A stretch of 64,000 bases of DNA from Methylotenera sp. Lineage in GTDB: Bacteria; Pseudomonadota; Gammaproteobacteria; Burkholderiales; Methylophilaceae. Every line of letters begins with the position of its first letter. Position 1 is the first letter of the stretch. The DNA is taken from positions 145,640 through 209,639 of the forward strand of contig JABFRQ010000002.1 of the NCBI GenBank assembly GCA_013141075.1, given 5' to 3'. Of the stretch, positions 1 to 7,496 are shown in pieces. Under the pieces are notes generated by a model, which was not told where the DNA came from, did no database searches, and saw nothing but the letters and a program-made list of their open reading frames with translations. Both the position numbers and the translations under genes were made by a program.

Positions 1-780
1 CGCTGTTTTGGGTGCTAAACCCAGCAAAGATTTAATTGCCGCAGAAGTTTGCGAACGCGCTTTAAGCTCTAAAATTTGACCAAGCAAAGTGAGAGAAATA
101 ATCACCGCAGCCGCCTCAAAGTAAACTGAAACGCGCCCCATAGACATAAATGACGCAGGAAAAACACTAGGCGCAACAGTCGCCACAACGCTGTAAACAA
201 AGGCTGCTGAAGTGCCAAGCCCAATCAAAGTCCACATATTTGGGCTGCGGTTAATAATAGAATGCACGCCGCGCTGAAAAAACGGCCAGCCTGCCCACAG
301 CACAATTGGTAGCGTAAGTACTAGCTCAATCCAACTTTGTGTTGCCATTTCAAACCATTGTAAACGGTGGCCTAGCATCGCTAAAACAGTCACAATCACC
401 GTTAAAGGCAAGGTCCAAATAAACCGCTGTTTAAAATCAACTAACTCTGGGTTTTCACCTTCTTCGAGGGTCGGCATTTCAGGCTCTAACGCCATGCCGC
501 ATTTTGGGCAAGCGCCTGCGTGATTTTGCCGCACTTCTGGGTGCATCGGGCAGGTGTAAACCAAGCCAACGCTATTAATTGGCTTGGTTGCTACTGCTGC
601 GGGAGTTTTATACGCCAATGAATATTTGGCGGGATTATCAATAAATTTGGCTTTGCACCCTGCACTGCAAAAATAAATAGATTTGCCTTCATGTTGTGAA
701 ATATGAGGCGATTGCTCGGTGACCACCATGCCGCATACAGGGTCTATTAGTGCGCACAATTCTGTATGGTGCATGTTCAT
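1..780 (-). CDS. Copper/heavy-metal P-type ATPase, N-terminal part (cut by window edge)
   Basis: The first 260 codons of a heavy-metal-transporting P1B-type ATPase, which would use ATP to export copper-like cations across the inner membrane. Visible in order: a YHS domain (residues ~13-45, with DPVCGM and YFCSAGCKAKF cysteines), a second metal-binding segment (YTCPMHPE...ACPKCGMAL, ~76-98), then hydrophobic helices from ~115 onward. There is no classical N-terminal HMA (GMTCxxC) domain, so this is the YHS plus heavy-metal-binding-domain type. The CPx motif and the P- and N-domains lie beyond the edge, so metal specificity cannot be judged. The start at 780 (MNMHH) is chosen because the YHS domain begins directly after it; 774 is an alternative. 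Confidence 0.88.
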   Translation of the reverse strand, partial: MNMHHTELCALIDPVCGMVVTEQSPHISQHEGKSIYFCSAGCKAKFIDNPAKYSLAYKTPAAVATKPINSVGLVYTCPMHPEVRQNHAGACPKCGMALEPEMPTLEEGENPELVDFKQRFIWTLPLTVIVTVLAMLGHRLQWFEMATQSWIELVLTLPIVLWAGWPFFQRGVHSIINRSPNMWTLIGLGTSAAFVYSVVATVAPSVFPASFMSMGRVSVYFEAAAVIISLTLLGQILELKARSQTSAAIKSLLGLAPKTA

Positions 781-812
781 TTAACTGACCATCTCAAATT
801 TGGCAATTTGTG

Positions 813-1229
813 CTAATTACGGCGTTTCCCTTTACGATTATCACGATGCTCATCTCTACGATCATCATGCTCATTATATTCACCATGGCGCTCGCGATAT
901 TGCGGCACGTATTCATTGTTGTACCAATTATCTTGCACAAAATAAACGCGCTCGCCACACGCGTTATATTTATAACAATGTTTACGCCAATTTTTGGCAT
1001 GACCTGGTGGCACACGCATATAAATTGGCTCACGCTCAACATATACGCGCTCAACCACTCTTGGTTGTCGGTAAATCACTCGCGGCTGAGGATAAGGATA
1101 ATCTCCAATATCGATTCGACCATAAAACCCTGGCTGACCAACACTCACTGAAACGCCAACATCGGCAGCAATTGCTGCTTTGGTAAAACCACAAGCGATT
1201 ATCGCAGCTGCTATTAGCAATTTTTTCAT
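813..1229 (-). CDS. Small exported basic protein of unknown function
   Basis: About 138 residues. The start at 1229 (MKKLLIAAAI) is preferred over 1256 because an AAGGAG ribosome site sits 8 bases before it. Residues 1-22 are a clear signal peptide ending at an AIA-A type site, so the product is periplasmic or secreted. The mature part is rich in Tyr, Arg and Pro (repeated VIYRQPRVVERVYVEREP). It has two cysteines (in HCYKYNACG) that could form a disulfide, and a very hydrophilic tail (EHDDRRDEHRDNRKGKRR). It resembles the loosely defined group of small YXXR-rich exported proteins in betaproteobacteria; no function can be assigned. It is the first of a run of leftward small envelope genes. 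Confidence 0.75.
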   Translation of the reverse strand: MKKLLIAAAIIACGFTKAAIAADVGVSVSVGQPGFYGRIDIGDYPYPQPRVIYRQPRVVERVYVEREPIYMRVPPGHAKNWRKHCYKYNACGERVYFVQDNWYNNEYVPQYRERHGEYNEHDDRRDEHRDNRKGKRRN

Positions 1230-1267
1230 GTTAAAACTCCTTAAACTCTTACGCATTTTCGAATAAT

Positions 1268-1888
1268 TCAGTTACTCACAGTATCGCCTTTGTTGCTTTC
1301 AGAATTTTCAGATTTTTCTCCAACCCCTCCTCTAGCGACCTCTAGCGCTTTAACAGCGGCTTCTTTAGTCGCTTCTACAGCTTTTTTCGCAGCATCTCTA
1401 GCTGTTTCCGCACCATTTTTAGCCATTTCCTTAGCTGCCAGCAATGTCTTGCGAGTAGTTTCTTTAGTCGCTTTTAATGCATTTTTAGCAGCATATTCTG
1501 CTGCACGTGCCGCTTCTTTGGTTGCTGCTGTAGCCTTTCTGGTCGCCTCTACAGTTTTTTTAACGGCAACTTTTGCGGCCAACTCAGCCGTTCGCGCCGC
1601 CTCTTTAGCAGCCTCAGCGGTTTCTTTAGTAGCCTCTTTCACAGATTGTTCAGCTTTATCTAAAGCCTGTTCTGCTGCATCGGCCGCTTTGCGCGTGGCC
1701 TCTTTAGCTTCATCTGCGGCTAATTTCGCACCATTTTCAGCACGCTGCACTGCAGTTTCACTAGTATTAGCAGCGGGCTTAGCTGTTTCAACAGACTTTT
1801 CGATTGATTCGCCTACTGACTTATCTTCAGCCTGAGCCCCCATACATACAAACAGTGCAGATAAAATTATCCATTTTTGTAAAGTCAT
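1268..1888 (-). CDS. Exported Ala/Lys/Glu-rich repetitive helical protein
   Basis: 206 residues: a signal peptide (cleavage near AQA-ED at residue 20), then ~170 residues of degenerate 11-residue-like repeats of the type AAKEAARTAELAAKVAVKKT with almost no aromatic residues and no glycine until the tail. Such composition gives long amphipathic helices, as in LEA-like, apolipoprotein-like or histone-H1-like proteins. A GGAG site precedes the start. The repeats also create a long open frame on the opposite strand, which is a compositional shadow. Inference: a periplasmic structural or stress protein; the neighbouring YqjD/YqjE/YqjK genes fit a stress setting. Confidence 0.75.
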   Translation of the reverse strand: MTLQKWIILSALFVCMGAQAEDKSVGESIEKSVETAKPAANTSETAVQRAENGAKLAADEAKEATRKAADAAEQALDKAEQSVKEATKETAEAAKEAARTAELAAKVAVKKTVEATRKATAATKEAARAAEYAAKNALKATKETTRKTLLAAKEMAKNGAETARDAAKKAVEATKEAAVKALEVARGGVGEKSENSESNKGDTVSN

Positions 1889-1922
1889 TACGTATTCTCC
1901 GTGTTGAACTTTTAACCCACGC

Positions 1923-2126
1923 CTATCGCAAATCAGTTTTACAAGTATTTATGCCTAATAATCTATAAGCTGGGCAAAAGCTAAATAACCCTGTAGCCAT
2001 TACAACCAAGCCTAGCCAGCCCCAAACGCCAATAACGCCTTGCAGCATAAGGCCTATCAAGACAAAGCCAATTATGATTCTTAAAATACGATCTAAACCG
2101 CCAACATTTACCTTCATCTTCTTCAT
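1923..2126 (-). CDS. DUF2892 (YgaP-type transmembrane) small membrane protein
   Basis: About 67 residues with the DUF2892 pattern: a conserved short N-terminus (VNVGGLDRILRIIIG), two membrane helices (FVLIGLMLQGVIG and WGWLGLVVMATGLFSF) and the CPAYRLLGINTC signature with its two cysteines. In other proteins this domain is the membrane anchor of YgaP-like rhodaneses; here it stands alone, as is common. A GGAG site precedes several in-frame ATGs (2129, 2126, 2117); 2126 gives the best spacing. It lies 12-15 bases after the YqjK-like gene and is probably cotranscribed. Confidence 0.85.
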   Translation of the reverse strand: MKKMKVNVGGLDRILRIIIGFVLIGLMLQGVIGVWGWLGLVVMATGLFSFCPAYRLLGINTCKTDLR

Positions 2127-2137
2127 CATCAACTCCT

Positions 2138-2461
2138 TTAATATTTAGAGGCTTCGTTAGATAAAAATTTGCTGCGTATTTTTCGCGCAATCTGCCAAGC
2201 TGCCAAGCTTCTACCCAGCCATTTTCCTAGCCATAAGCCAGAATAATTAGATCTAAATATCGTTAATAAAGCGGCGCCACCGCCCGCCAACCAAAGCGGG
2301 TGGCGCTTCACATAACGCACCATATTTAACCCTTTATCAGCCATATCCAGCGGCTTGCGCCAAGTATTAGCAATTTGCGCTAGTGCAACCCTTTGCGCTG
2401 CTGCTTCAGCAATTAAGCGTTCGCGTCTTTGTGCCAAACGGTGGAGTTTTTTGTTCATCAT
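2138..2461 (-). CDS. YqjK-like protein
   Basis: 107 residues. A very basic N-terminus (KKLHRLAQRRERLIAEAAAQR), one probable membrane-associated segment (~56-66, PLWLAGGGAALLTIF) and a basic tail match YqjK-like proteins, which occur downstream of YqjD and YqjE in proteobacteria. It lies 8 bases after the YqjE gene. The function is not established in the family; in E. coli the yqjCDEK group is RpoS-controlled and YqjD binds ribosomes at the inner membrane. Assignment is by position, length and composition. Confidence 0.75.
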   Translation of the reverse strand: MMNKKLHRLAQRRERLIAEAAAQRVALAQIANTWRKPLDMADKGLNMVRYVKRHPLWLAGGGAALLTIFRSNYSGLWLGKWLGRSLAAWQIARKIRSKFLSNEASKY

Positions 2462-2469
2462 TGATTGAT

Positions 2470-2859
2470 TTAGCGAGAATCTAACTCATTTTTATCTTTA
2501 AGCAGCTCTAATAAACTTGCTAAAAATAACTTTGGTTTTGATTTAACAGTATGTTTGGCAAAACCAAATGCAATAAGGCTCGTTAGCAGAAAAAATAGCG
2601 CAAGCAAGCCCAACGCTAATAAGCGATAAGACTCCCAAAATGCAACCACAATAAAAATGGCCGCCAACACCAACCCAGCCACTAAGCAAAACAAAGCAAT
2701 AATATACAAGCTAACTATTGTAATTAAATGCGTTCTGTCTTCTTCTAAATCTGTAGATAACAGCTCTAACCTTGTATGCGCCACGCTAACCAGCGTGCTT
2801 GCAAGCGCGCCCAGCGACTCTAGCAAGCTTTTGCTTGCACCTGAACTATCGTCAGTCAT
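2470..2859 (-). CDS. yqjE: YqjE-like membrane protein (phage-holin family 3_6)
   Basis: 129 residues with two adjacent long hydrophobic segments (~45-75 and ~80-105) after an amphipathic start (LLESLGALASTLVSVAHTRLELLSTDLEE), the usual organisation of the Phage_holin_3_6/YqjE family. ATG at 2859 is preferred to the TTG at 2862. It follows the YqjD-type gene by about 10 bases and precedes the YqjK gene by 8, forming the classical yqjD-yqjE-yqjK order. An inner membrane protein of unknown biochemical role; despite the family name there is no sign of phage genes here. Confidence 0.88.
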   Translation of the reverse strand: MTDDSSGASKSLLESLGALASTLVSVAHTRLELLSTDLEEDRTHLITIVSLYIIALFCLVAGLVLAAIFIVVAFWESYRLLALGLLALFFLLTSLIAFGFAKHTVKSKPKLFLASLLELLKDKNELDSR

Positions 2860-2869
2860 CAAACGCTAA

Positions 2870-3184
2870 CTAACGTCGACCAATAAGCAAACCTACTACC
2901 AAGCCCACACTGGCAGCTAAACCAGCAGATTTCCATGGGTTTTCATGCACATACACATCGGTGGCTTTTGCGGCTTCTTTAGTTTTAGCAACAAGTGCAA
3001 TTTGCGCATCAGCCATGCTGGCTTTAGCTGCTTGCAGTGATTTTTCAGCTTTAGCTCTGACCTCTGCTATTTTCTCACCACCTTGGTTGGCTGTGGCTTT
3101 AAGCAAGGCTTCAGCATCTGCTACCACTACTTTAAAGTCGTTAACTAATTGCTCTTTGCTTACTTCATTTGATAATATGTCCAT
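2870..3184 (-). CDS. yqjD: DUF883 / YqjD-ElaB family membrane-anchored ribosome-associated protein
   Basis: 104 residues: a long charged Ala-rich helix (~10-75) followed by the family's C-terminal motif YVHENPWKSAGLAASVGLVVGLLIGRR, in which one hydrophobic helix ends in a glycine zipper and two arginines. In E. coli, YqjD, ElaB and YgaM anchor to the inner membrane by this tail and bind ribosomes in stationary phase. An AAGGAG-type site lies before the ATG. First gene of a leftward four-gene group (yqjD, yqjE, yqjK, DUF2892). Confidence 0.92.
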   Translation of the reverse strand: MDILSNEVSKEQLVNDFKVVVADAEALLKATANQGGEKIAEVRAKAEKSLQAAKASMADAQIALVAKTKEAAKATDVYVHENPWKSAGLAASVGLVVGLLIGRR

Positions 3185-3273
3185 GATATTTCTCCTTTTA
3201 ATATTCTTGTTTAATATTCTTGTTATGTCGTTTCTACTGCATTAACTCAATATAAATCAACAACAAAACGCTA

Positions 3274-3705
3274 TTAAACCATCGTAAAACTTTGCGCATA
3301 ATCTGGCGTAATTGGCCGAATAATTAGCCGCAAACAGTGCCTGCCAAAATCTTCTACCTCATTAAAAAACAGCGCACACGCAATGTGTACACCGCTTAAG
3401 CCGACCAATTCAAACTGGTAACCTATGTGTGACAAAAAGCGTAAATTTGGGTTAATCATGCCGCGCTGCATTAACGCAGTTTCTGCAAATTGCGGAAAAA
3501 TCGCAGAAATATGCTGCCAAGTCAACTTACTAGGCTCACAATCTAATAGCGTAGCCGCGGCTTTGTTGCATTCGCATATCGTGCCATTATCATCAAGTGT
3601 AAGCACCGCCGTCGCTCTTTCACTGGGGCAAATGCAACTATTGACGTTTAAGTTAGCTGGGCGGGTTTTTACCTGCTCAAACTGCAAAACATTAGTGGTT
3701 TTCAT
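3274..3705 (-). CDS. Single PAS-like domain protein
   Basis: 143 residues. Residues ~30-80 have PAS character (AVLTLDDNGTICECNKAAATLLDCEPSKLTWQHISAIFP), with the DxxGxIxxxNxAAxxLL pattern typical of PAS domains; the remainder resembles the second half of a PAS fold. There is no output domain (no kinase, GGDEF or HTH), so it could be a stand-alone sensor or an adaptor. A CICP cysteine pair lies at ~24-27. Its start overlaps the stop of the DUF2934 gene (ATGA type, 3702-3705), so the two are translationally coupled. Confidence 0.7.
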   Translation of the reverse strand: MKTTNVLQFEQVKTRPANLNVNSCICPSERATAVLTLDDNGTICECNKAAATLLDCEPSKLTWQHISAIFPQFAETALMQRGMINPNLRFLSHIGYQFELVGLSGVHIACALFFNEVEDFGRHCLRLIIRPITPDYAQSFTMV

Positions 3706-3950
3706 TTGCGCACCTCAGCCTCTGCGGCCAACCAATCGTCCATTTCGTGGCCTGGCTCAAACCCACGTGCTTCTGCTTTGTAATAAGCGCACACTGCCAC
3801 AAGGCAAACATCATCTTCAATTTTTAAGGGCTTTTTAGCCTGAACTCTAGGCCTAGGCTTAACCGCTGAAACCTTGGCTTTAGATTCAACACCATACACA
3901 GGAATAGGATTGTTGACGTTAATCTGTGATACTTTTGACAATTGCATCAT
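3702..3950 (-). CDS. DUF2934 domain small protein
   Basis: 82 residues. The C-terminal ~35 residues (VCAYYKAEARGFEPGHEMDDWLAAEAEV) match the DUF2934 signature (A-Y-x-A-E-x-R-G-F-x-x-G-x-x-x-x-D-W-x-A-E). The N-terminal half is basic, Pro/Lys/Val-rich and probably disordered. AGGAG lies 6 bases before the ATG at 3950. The family is often found near stress and carbohydrate-reserve genes and has no known activity. It forms a two-gene unit with the PAS-like gene. Confidence 0.85.
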   Translation of the reverse strand: MMQLSKVSQINVNNPIPVYGVESKAKVSAVKPRPRVQAKKPLKIEDDVCLVAVCAYYKAEARGFEPGHEMDDWLAAEAEVRK

Positions 3951-4358
3951 GCACTCTCCTCACTCTCTAACATGGGAAAAAGTCGGCGACATTTTAAGTC
4001 TAGGGAGATGACTGCAACTAACTGTTGCTAGTGTTTGTCGCCGATGCAAGCAATCTACTGAATACAACACTTTAAGTAAATTCGTGCTAGCACGTAAGGG
4101 CAAGCCCTTATATGCTTAGCTTTATGCACAGCTTAAAGCAACAGGCCTGCGAGCCGCTCTGGTATTGCCTCGCAGGGCAGTGCTTTTTGCTCGTGTGTTT
4201 TTGGCATATTCACTTAACGTAACTAAGTGTGTTTAACTAGATATTTTAAACAATTTAAGTTTTAAGCAGCTTGGTTTTGAGCTAAATTAGATTGATAGAC
4301 AAGCACTTTCTTTTTAACTAGACTGCACTTATTGATTTAATATTTTGGTGAAATCTCT
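3951..4358. other. Divergent intergenic region with repeats
   Basis: About 400 bases between the leftward DUF2934 gene and the rightward sensor kinase. No reading frame is convincing. It holds small inverted repeats (taaggg/ccctta at 4095-4110, cactta/taagtg at 4211-4229) and one copy of the palindromic repeat described separately (4145-4183). The cactta-N7-taagtg pair, about 130 bases before the kinase, could be an operator, but no regulator can be named. Confidence 0.5.
4145..4183 (+). repeat. Palindromic repeat A, copy 1
   Basis: Copy of the ~40 bp palindromic family, with arms cctgcgag (4146-4153) and ctcgcagg (4169-4176) and the characteristic right end CGCAGGGCAGTG followed by a T-run. 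The core is diverged compared with other copies (it lacks CATGGATA). It lies between divergent genes, so a terminator role is unlikely. Confidence 0.7.
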
Positions 4359-5477
4359 TTGACCAAACCACTTGAAAGCTTAAGTTTTCAAACACTGTTT
4401 GACGTTGCAGCAGATGCCATGCTGTTAGCGGATAATCTCGGTCGTGTTATTCAGGCGAATCATGCTGCATTGCAATTATTGGGTTACACCGAGGCAACGC
4501 TTTGTGGGCAGCAAGTTGAGGCGCTCATGCCTGCCAGATTTCGCGAACGTCATCATCATTACCGCGATAATTTTACTAAAAACCCTGAAAAACGTGCAAT
4601 GGGTAATGGCAGCAACCTGCTTATACTCACGCAAAATGGTAAGGAAATAGCGGTAGATATTAGTTTAAGTCCGATTCAATCAAAGGGAAATCAATACATT
4701 TTAATCACGTTTTACAACGCGAAAGATATTGCCGACCAAAAAAACCTAGAAAAAATCATTCAAACACAGCGCACTGAAACTGAATCTATTTTCAAACAAC
4801 AAGTGGCAGCTCGCACGGCTTCTGCCATCGCGCACGAATTGAATCAGCCTTTAGCGGCTATTTCAGCTTATAGTGAGGTGGCTTTACACGCGCTACGTAA
4901 TGCGAATGCTGACCCTGAAAAATTAAAACGTGCGCTTGAAGGCTGCGTAACCCAAGCGCAACGCGCTGGCACAAGTTTGCATGAGTTACTGGCTTTTTTA
5001 CAGCAAGGCGAGTTAATTACAGCGCCGTTTAATCTTAACGAAATTGTCAATGTCGCCTTAAATATTGCCAAAGGTGACGGCTATAAAGAGTTTCAGCCTA
5101 TACTTCAATTAGAGCAAAACATGCCAGAGGTGTTAGGTAACCGCATTCAAGTGCAAAAAGTGCTGGTCAATTTACTCAGAAATGCTGTGGAAGCCATGCG
5201 TGGCGCGGGTGTGCCAGCTTCTGCCATTACCATTACGGTGCGCACTAACGCAGACATAGGCATGGCGCATGTCACAGTGCAAGATAACGGGCCTGGCATC
5301 AGCCAAGACATGGTTAAACGTATATTTGAGCCATTTTTCACAACTAAACCTACAGGCATTGGTATGGGGCTTGCCATAAGCCGCGCGCTTATTGAGGCTA
5401 ACAGCGGCCAACTTTGGCTAGATGCAAGCCGTGAAACTGGCGCTACTTTTCACTTTACATTACCCTTTGCACCATAA
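4359..5477 (+). CDS. PAS sensor histidine kinase (FixL/TodS-like)
   Basis: 372 residues, cytoplasmic: no membrane helix. PAS domain ~9-120 (LLADNLGRVIQANHAALQLLGY...), HisKA dimerisation helix with phospho-acceptor His159 in AIAHELNQPLAAISAYSE, then a HATPase_c domain with an N-box (LVNLLRNAVEAM), G1 (VQDNGPGIS), F-box (EPFFTT) and G2 (GIGMGLAISR). The H-box form HELNQPL is that of the FixL/TodS group of kinases. Translation probably starts at TTG 4359, which has GGTGA upstream; no ATG precedes the PAS domain. The haem-ligand histidine of FixL cannot be confirmed. The response regulator follows after 13 bases, so it is the cognate partner. Confidence 0.92.
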   Translation: MTKPLESLSFQTLFDVAADAMLLADNLGRVIQANHAALQLLGYTEATLCGQQVEALMPARFRERHHHYRDNFTKNPEKRAMGNGSNLLILTQNGKEIAVDISLSPIQSKGNQYILITFYNAKDIADQKNLEKIIQTQRTETESIFKQQVAARTASAIAHELNQPLAAISAYSEVALHALRNANADPEKLKRALEGCVTQAQRAGTSLHELLAFLQQGELITAPFNLNEIVNVALNIAKGDGYKEFQPILQLEQNMPEVLGNRIQVQKVLVNLLRNAVEAMRGAGVPASAITITVRTNADIGMAHVTVQDNGPGISQDMVKRIFEPFFTTKPTGIGMGLAISRALIEANSGQLWLDASRETGATFHFTLPFAP

Positions 5478-5490
5478 GGTCATTTACACC

Positions 5491-6102
5491 ATGAGCTTGA
5501 CTGAAACTACCGTTTTTATTATTGATGACGATGCCGCAATTCGTGATGCCTTATCGCTGATGATAGAGCAAGAAGATATTGCTGTACAAACTTTTGAATC
5601 TGCAGAAGCTTTTCTCAATGCTTATCAAACTGGGTGTCGTGGCTGCGCGATTATAGACATCCGTATGCCTAGCATGAATGGCATGGAGCTGCATGAAGCG
5701 CTTTTAGCGCGCCGTATTTTGCTACCCGTGATTTTCCTCACTGGGCATGGCGATATTGCGATGAGTGTAAAAGCGATTAAGGCTGGCGCAGTAGATTTTT
5801 TAACTAAACCTGTCACACGTGAAAAGTTGATAAGCTCAGTGCGCGTAGCCATTATGCAATCTGAAAGAGTACTGTCAGAAAACGCCCACCATCAAGAAGC
5901 CGCAACGCGCCTTGCAGAAATCACAGACCGCGAACGCGATGTAATGTTACTCGCCGTGCAAGGCCACTCTAATAAAGACATAGCGCGTCAACTAGGCATT
6001 AGCCACCGCACAGTGGAAATTCACAAATCAAAAATTATGCACAAAACAGGCGCAATTAACTTGCTAGACCTCGCCCGCATCGTGCATGAAGGCAATTCAT
6101 AA
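5491..6102 (+). CDS. FixJ-family two-component response regulator
   Basis: 203 residues. Receiver domain ~7-120 with the acidic pair at 12-14 (IIDDDAA), phospho-acceptor Asp56 (CAIIDIRMPSMNGMEL), Thr (VIFLTGHGD) and Lys (DFLTKP). C-terminal LuxR/GerE HTH ~140-200 (TDRERDVMLLAVQGHSNKDIA, GISHRTVEIHKSKIM). A longer frame opens at 5422, but the start at 5491 gives the normal N-terminus of the family and has AAGGT upstream. It lies 13 bases downstream of the PAS kinase. Likely role: activating the following genes on a redox or oxygen-related signal (inference). Confidence 0.93.
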   Translation: MSLTETTVFIIDDDAAIRDALSLMIEQEDIAVQTFESAEAFLNAYQTGCRGCAIIDIRMPSMNGMELHEALLARRILLPVIFLTGHGDIAMSVKAIKAGAVDFLTKPVTREKLISSVRVAIMQSERVLSENAHHQEAATRLAEITDRERDVMLLAVQGHSNKDIARQLGISHRTVEIHKSKIMHKTGAINLLDLARIVHEGNS

Positions 6103-6403
6103 AAACGCGTTAAGTTGCTAGGCTTTTGTGCTGCTTGTATTTTTAGCGACTTGTACAAAACCTAGCGAATAAAAACATGTACTCGTCATTCCCGCCTGCG
6201 CGGGAATGACGGTCGGAGAATGCTTTTAATGATAATAGTTTAATTTTTCGTTTTGTGCAAAGCGATAATTTTGTGAGAAATACACTTCTTCTAATACCAC
6301 CATCTTCTAACATCACCCCTCAATATACGTGTTCACGCGGATTACTTCACTACTCAATTATTGTTACTGTGTATCATCAATATCACCTAGTTGATGGAAC
6401 TTG
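6103..6403. other. Intergenic region upstream of nitroreductase
   Basis: About 300 bases without a gene. It contains a GC-rich palindrome (6184-6211, separate entry) and, just before the nitroreductase start, an inverted repeat CATCAA-N10-TTGATG (6375-6396), possibly an operator for the adjacent FixJ-like regulator. The rest is AT-rich, with nothing further recognisable. Confidence 0.5.
6184..6211. repeat. Palindromic repeat, cgtcattcccgc type
   Basis: Perfect 12-bp inverted arms (cgtcattcccgc / gcgggaatgacg) around a 4-base loop. This is the widespread proteobacterial intergenic palindrome of the CGTCATTCCCGC class. There is no T-run on either side, so it is not a canonical terminator. It follows the FixJ-like gene by about 80 bases. 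Confidence 0.85.
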
Positions 6404-7006
6404 ATGATGTCACTGCCTAAAGCTGAAATGACTATTTTTGAAACCATGCTGGCAAGGCGCTCTGTGCGCCGCTATAAGGCGCGCAAGGTAGATAGAACAA
6501 GCATTAACATTTTATTAGAGGCTGCCGTGCGTGCACCTACCGCCACGCATCAAGAGCCTTGGGCATTCGTCATTATTCAAGATAAACAGCTTTTACAAAA
6601 TTTGTCAGATCAAGCAAAACCATCTTTTCTATCTGAAGTTGGCCAAAATAGTGCAGCGCATATAGGTCAAGCTTACGATGCTGAAAATTTTCATATTTTT
6701 TACAATGCGGGTACGCTCATTTTAATATGCGGCAAAACCACAGCGCCTTTATATGCCGCAGATTGCTGGCTTGCCGCAGAAAACTTAATGCTAGCCGCCT
6801 GTGCAATGGGCTTGGGTACTTGTGTAATTGGCAGCGCTTTAAGCACGTTAAACACGCCAGAAACTAAAGTGCTGCTCAATATTCCAGAGCGTTTTTGCGT
6901 TGTAGCCCCGATTGTTGTTGGTTATCCAGATGATGCAATTGCGCCAGTTTTGCGGAAAAACCCGATTGTTTTAGCAAATATACCTGCAGCAACCATTACC
7001 AGTTAA
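6404..7006 (+). CDS. Nitroreductase-family FMN oxidoreductase
   Basis: About 200 residues, the usual length of a single-domain nitroreductase. The FMN-phosphate-binding arginines are at the start of the fold (ARRSVRRYK), followed by the family segments APTATHQEPWAFVIIQD and, near residue 130, AAENLMLAACAMGLGTCVIGS. Such enzymes use FMN and NAD(P)H to reduce nitro compounds, quinones or enones; the substrate is unknown. Starts at 6401 (TTG), 6404, 6407 and 6428 are all possible; ATG 6404 is taken here. It lies 18 bases before a universal stress protein gene and downstream of a FixLJ-like pair, so it is probably part of a stress regulon. Confidence 0.88.
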   Translation: MMSLPKAEMTIFETMLARRSVRRYKARKVDRTSINILLEAAVRAPTATHQEPWAFVIIQDKQLLQNLSDQAKPSFLSEVGQNSAAHIGQAYDAENFHIFYNAGTLILICGKTTAPLYAADCWLAAENLMLAACAMGLGTCVIGSALSTLNTPETKVLLNIPERFCVVAPIVVGYPDDAIAPVLRKNPIVLANIPAATITS

Positions 7007-7024
7007 CTTGAGAGGTATTTTAAT

Positions 7025-7471
7025 ATGTACAAACAAATTTTATGCCCTGTAGATGGTAGCGAAACCGCCAAGCGCGGTATGCTTGAAGCCATCCAACTTG
7101 CAAAAAAGTTAAATGCCAAATTACGTTTTATTCACGTCGTTGATGTTTATCTGCCAATCATGGATGCCACTGGAGACTTCAATATGGTTTACATAGATGA
7201 CATTTTGCGCATCAACGGCAAAAAAGTTCTACAAAATGCAGAAGAAGCTGCAGCCGATGCTGGCGTAATGGCAGACTCCGTGATGCTTGAAGCCAACAGC
7301 AGCCGCATCTCCAAACTGGTGGTTAAGCAAGCAACAGAATGGCCAGCAGATTTAATTGTAATGGGCACACATGGCCTACGCGGTATTGAGCGCTTGGTGA
7401 TGGGCAGCGATGCCGAAACTGTCGTGCGTAACAGCCCCGTGCCTGTGTTGCTGGTAAAGGCCAAAATTTAA
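7025..7471 (+). CDS. Universal stress protein, UspA family (ATP-binding type)
   Basis: 148 residues, one Usp domain. It begins with the typical ILCPVDGS and ends with the full ATP-binding signature G-x2-G-x9-G-S (in MGTHGLRGIERLVMGS, ~118-133) followed by SPVPVLLVK, so it belongs to the nucleotide-binding MJ0577-like class rather than the non-binding UspA class. It sits 18 bases after the nitroreductase and 25 bases before the beta-CASP hydrolase. In other bacteria, Usp and nitroreductase genes are classic members of oxygen-limitation regulons (for example DosR), which suits the adjacent FixLJ-like system. Confidence 0.93.
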   Translation: MYKQILCPVDGSETAKRGMLEAIQLAKKLNAKLRFIHVVDVYLPIMDATGDFNMVYIDDILRINGKKVLQNAEEAAADAGVMADSVMLEANSSRISKLVVKQATEWPADLIVMGTHGLRGIERLVMGSDAETVVRNSPVPVLLVKAKI

Positions 7472-7496
7472 CTTAACGTCACGCTTAAGGATTAAA

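Noticed and set aside
1290..1835. Long open frame on the + strand opposite the Ala/Lys-rich gene
   Set aside because: It mirrors the repetitive composition of the real gene, has no good ribosome site and encodes a low-complexity Ala/Ser/Val string.
2470..2859. Phage holin and hence a prophage
   Set aside because: The holin-family label comes from the YqjE membrane fold; the yqjD-yqjE-yqjK context is chromosomal and no other phage gene is present.
6375..6396. FNR/CRP box before the nitroreductase gene
   Set aside because: The inverted repeat has a 10-base spacer (CATCAA-N10-TTGATG), not the 4-base spacer of an FNR site; kept only as a generic operator candidate.
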